64,000 bases of DNA from the NCBI RefSeq assembly GCF_040369795.1, contig NZ_AP028955.1:310001-374000 (forward strand), given 5' to 3'. The position numbers and the translations under genes were made by a program. The notes under the pieces were generated by a model. The model was not told the DNA's origin, searched no databases, and worked only from the letters and a program-made list of their open reading frames with translations. Shown one piece after another: positions 63,755 to 64,000 of the stretch. Every line of letters starts with the position of its first letter. Position 1 is the first letter of the stretch. This DNA is from Spiroplasma_E ixodetis_B. Its GTDB lineage: Bacteria > Bacillota_I > Bacilli_A > Mycoplasmatales > VBWQ01.

Positions 63755-64000
63755 TATACTGCAACCTGACCTCTAATCAACGGATATGGATCATATTGTT
63801 CTAATTTAAAATCTTCAAATTTAAAATTAAATAAATTAGTAATATTTTTATTAATAACTAAAATTGGTAATGATTTTGGTTTTCTACTTAATTGTTCATT
63901 AATTTGTGAAAAATGATTACTATAAATATGAGCATCACCTAAAGTGTGAATAAATTCTCCTAACTGATAGCCACATATTTGTGCTAACATTATTGTTAAT
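63754..64000 (-). CDS. thyA: Thymidylate synthase, C-terminal end (runs off window)
   Basis: The last 81 codons of ThyA, which methylates dUMP to dTMP. MLAQICGYQLGEFIHTLGDA then HIYSNHFSQINEQLSR (the HIYxNH motif) and the C-terminal IRGQVAV (usually IKAPVAV) are clear. The active-site Cys is outside the window. First gene of thyA-folA-plsC. Confidence 0.93.
   Translation of the reverse strand, partial: LTIMLAQICGYQLGEFIHTLGDAHIYSNHFSQINEQLSRKPKSLPILVINKNITNLFNFKFEDFKLEQYDPYPLIRGQVAV

Overview
The window reads as chromosome from a Mollicute of the Spiroplasma type. It is very AT-rich, and TGA encodes Trp throughout (in the conjugation-type ATPases, pgsA, nadE, plsC and all transposases). It carries a plectrovirus-type replication protein and a Mollicute/Firmicute set of housekeeping genes. 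The mass of insertion sequences, many broken genes and a dead recA fit an arthropod-associated Spiroplasma with a decaying, rearranging genome. The species is inferred, not shown.

Layout. 1-4140: IS5, IS256 and IS630 remnants around a DUF285 gene fragment and an isolated plectrovirus Rep gene. 4.4-10.3 kb: housekeeping block hup, recU (opposite strand), gpsB, rnpB, a cinA C-terminal-domain gene with a stop at codon 3, recA (killed by a nonsense codon and an IS630), and rny. 10.4-20.9 kb: ffh, then a conjugation/type IV secretion-like cluster (zinc ribbon, VirB4, pilin-like, VirB6-like, small membrane protein, VirD4), then pgsA and an SDR oxidoreductase. 21-29.5 kb: mosaic of IS630, IS256, IS5 and IS3 inserted in one another. 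29.5-32.2 kb: small genes, rpsD with a long leader, and a second DUF285 fragment. 32.2-39.2 kb: second mosaic, including IS630 inside IS3 inside IS1595. 39.3-40.3 kb: rplM-rpsI. 40.5-44.5 kb: a broken repeat-protein gene, an IS1595 and three small genes. 44.6-49.2 kb: tRNA-Ile, an IS3/IS630/IS5 palindrome, tmRNA, and nine more tRNAs in an order close to Bacillus. 49.3-55.2 kb: third mosaic. 55.4-58.8 kb: operon obgE-rmuC-nadE-(yebC fragment) on the minus strand. 59-62.2 kb: IS5/IS630 copies. 62.2-64 kb: membrane-protein remnant, then the thyA-folA-plsC operon on the minus strand, with thyA running off the end.

Five IS families recur: IS630 (1011 bp, TA target duplication), IS256 (1371 bp), IS5 (1152 bp, two ORFs joined by a likely -1 frameshift, 3-bp duplication), IS3/IS150-like (about 1.22 kb) and IS1595 (about 0.88 kb). 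Only two IS630 transposases, one IS256 transposase and one IS5 ORF pair look intact; no IS3 or IS1595 copy here is. The elements sit between operons, except in recA, the two DUF285 genes and the 40.5-kb gene.

Working together: recU survives while recA is lost. thyA-folA supply thymidylate, plsC and pgsA make phospholipid, nadE makes NAD, and obgE, rpsD, rplM, rpsI, the tRNAs, tmRNA, rnpB and ffh serve translation and secretion. The VirB4/VirD4 cluster looks intact and could form a DNA- or protein-transfer machine, but no relaxase or integrase is visible here.
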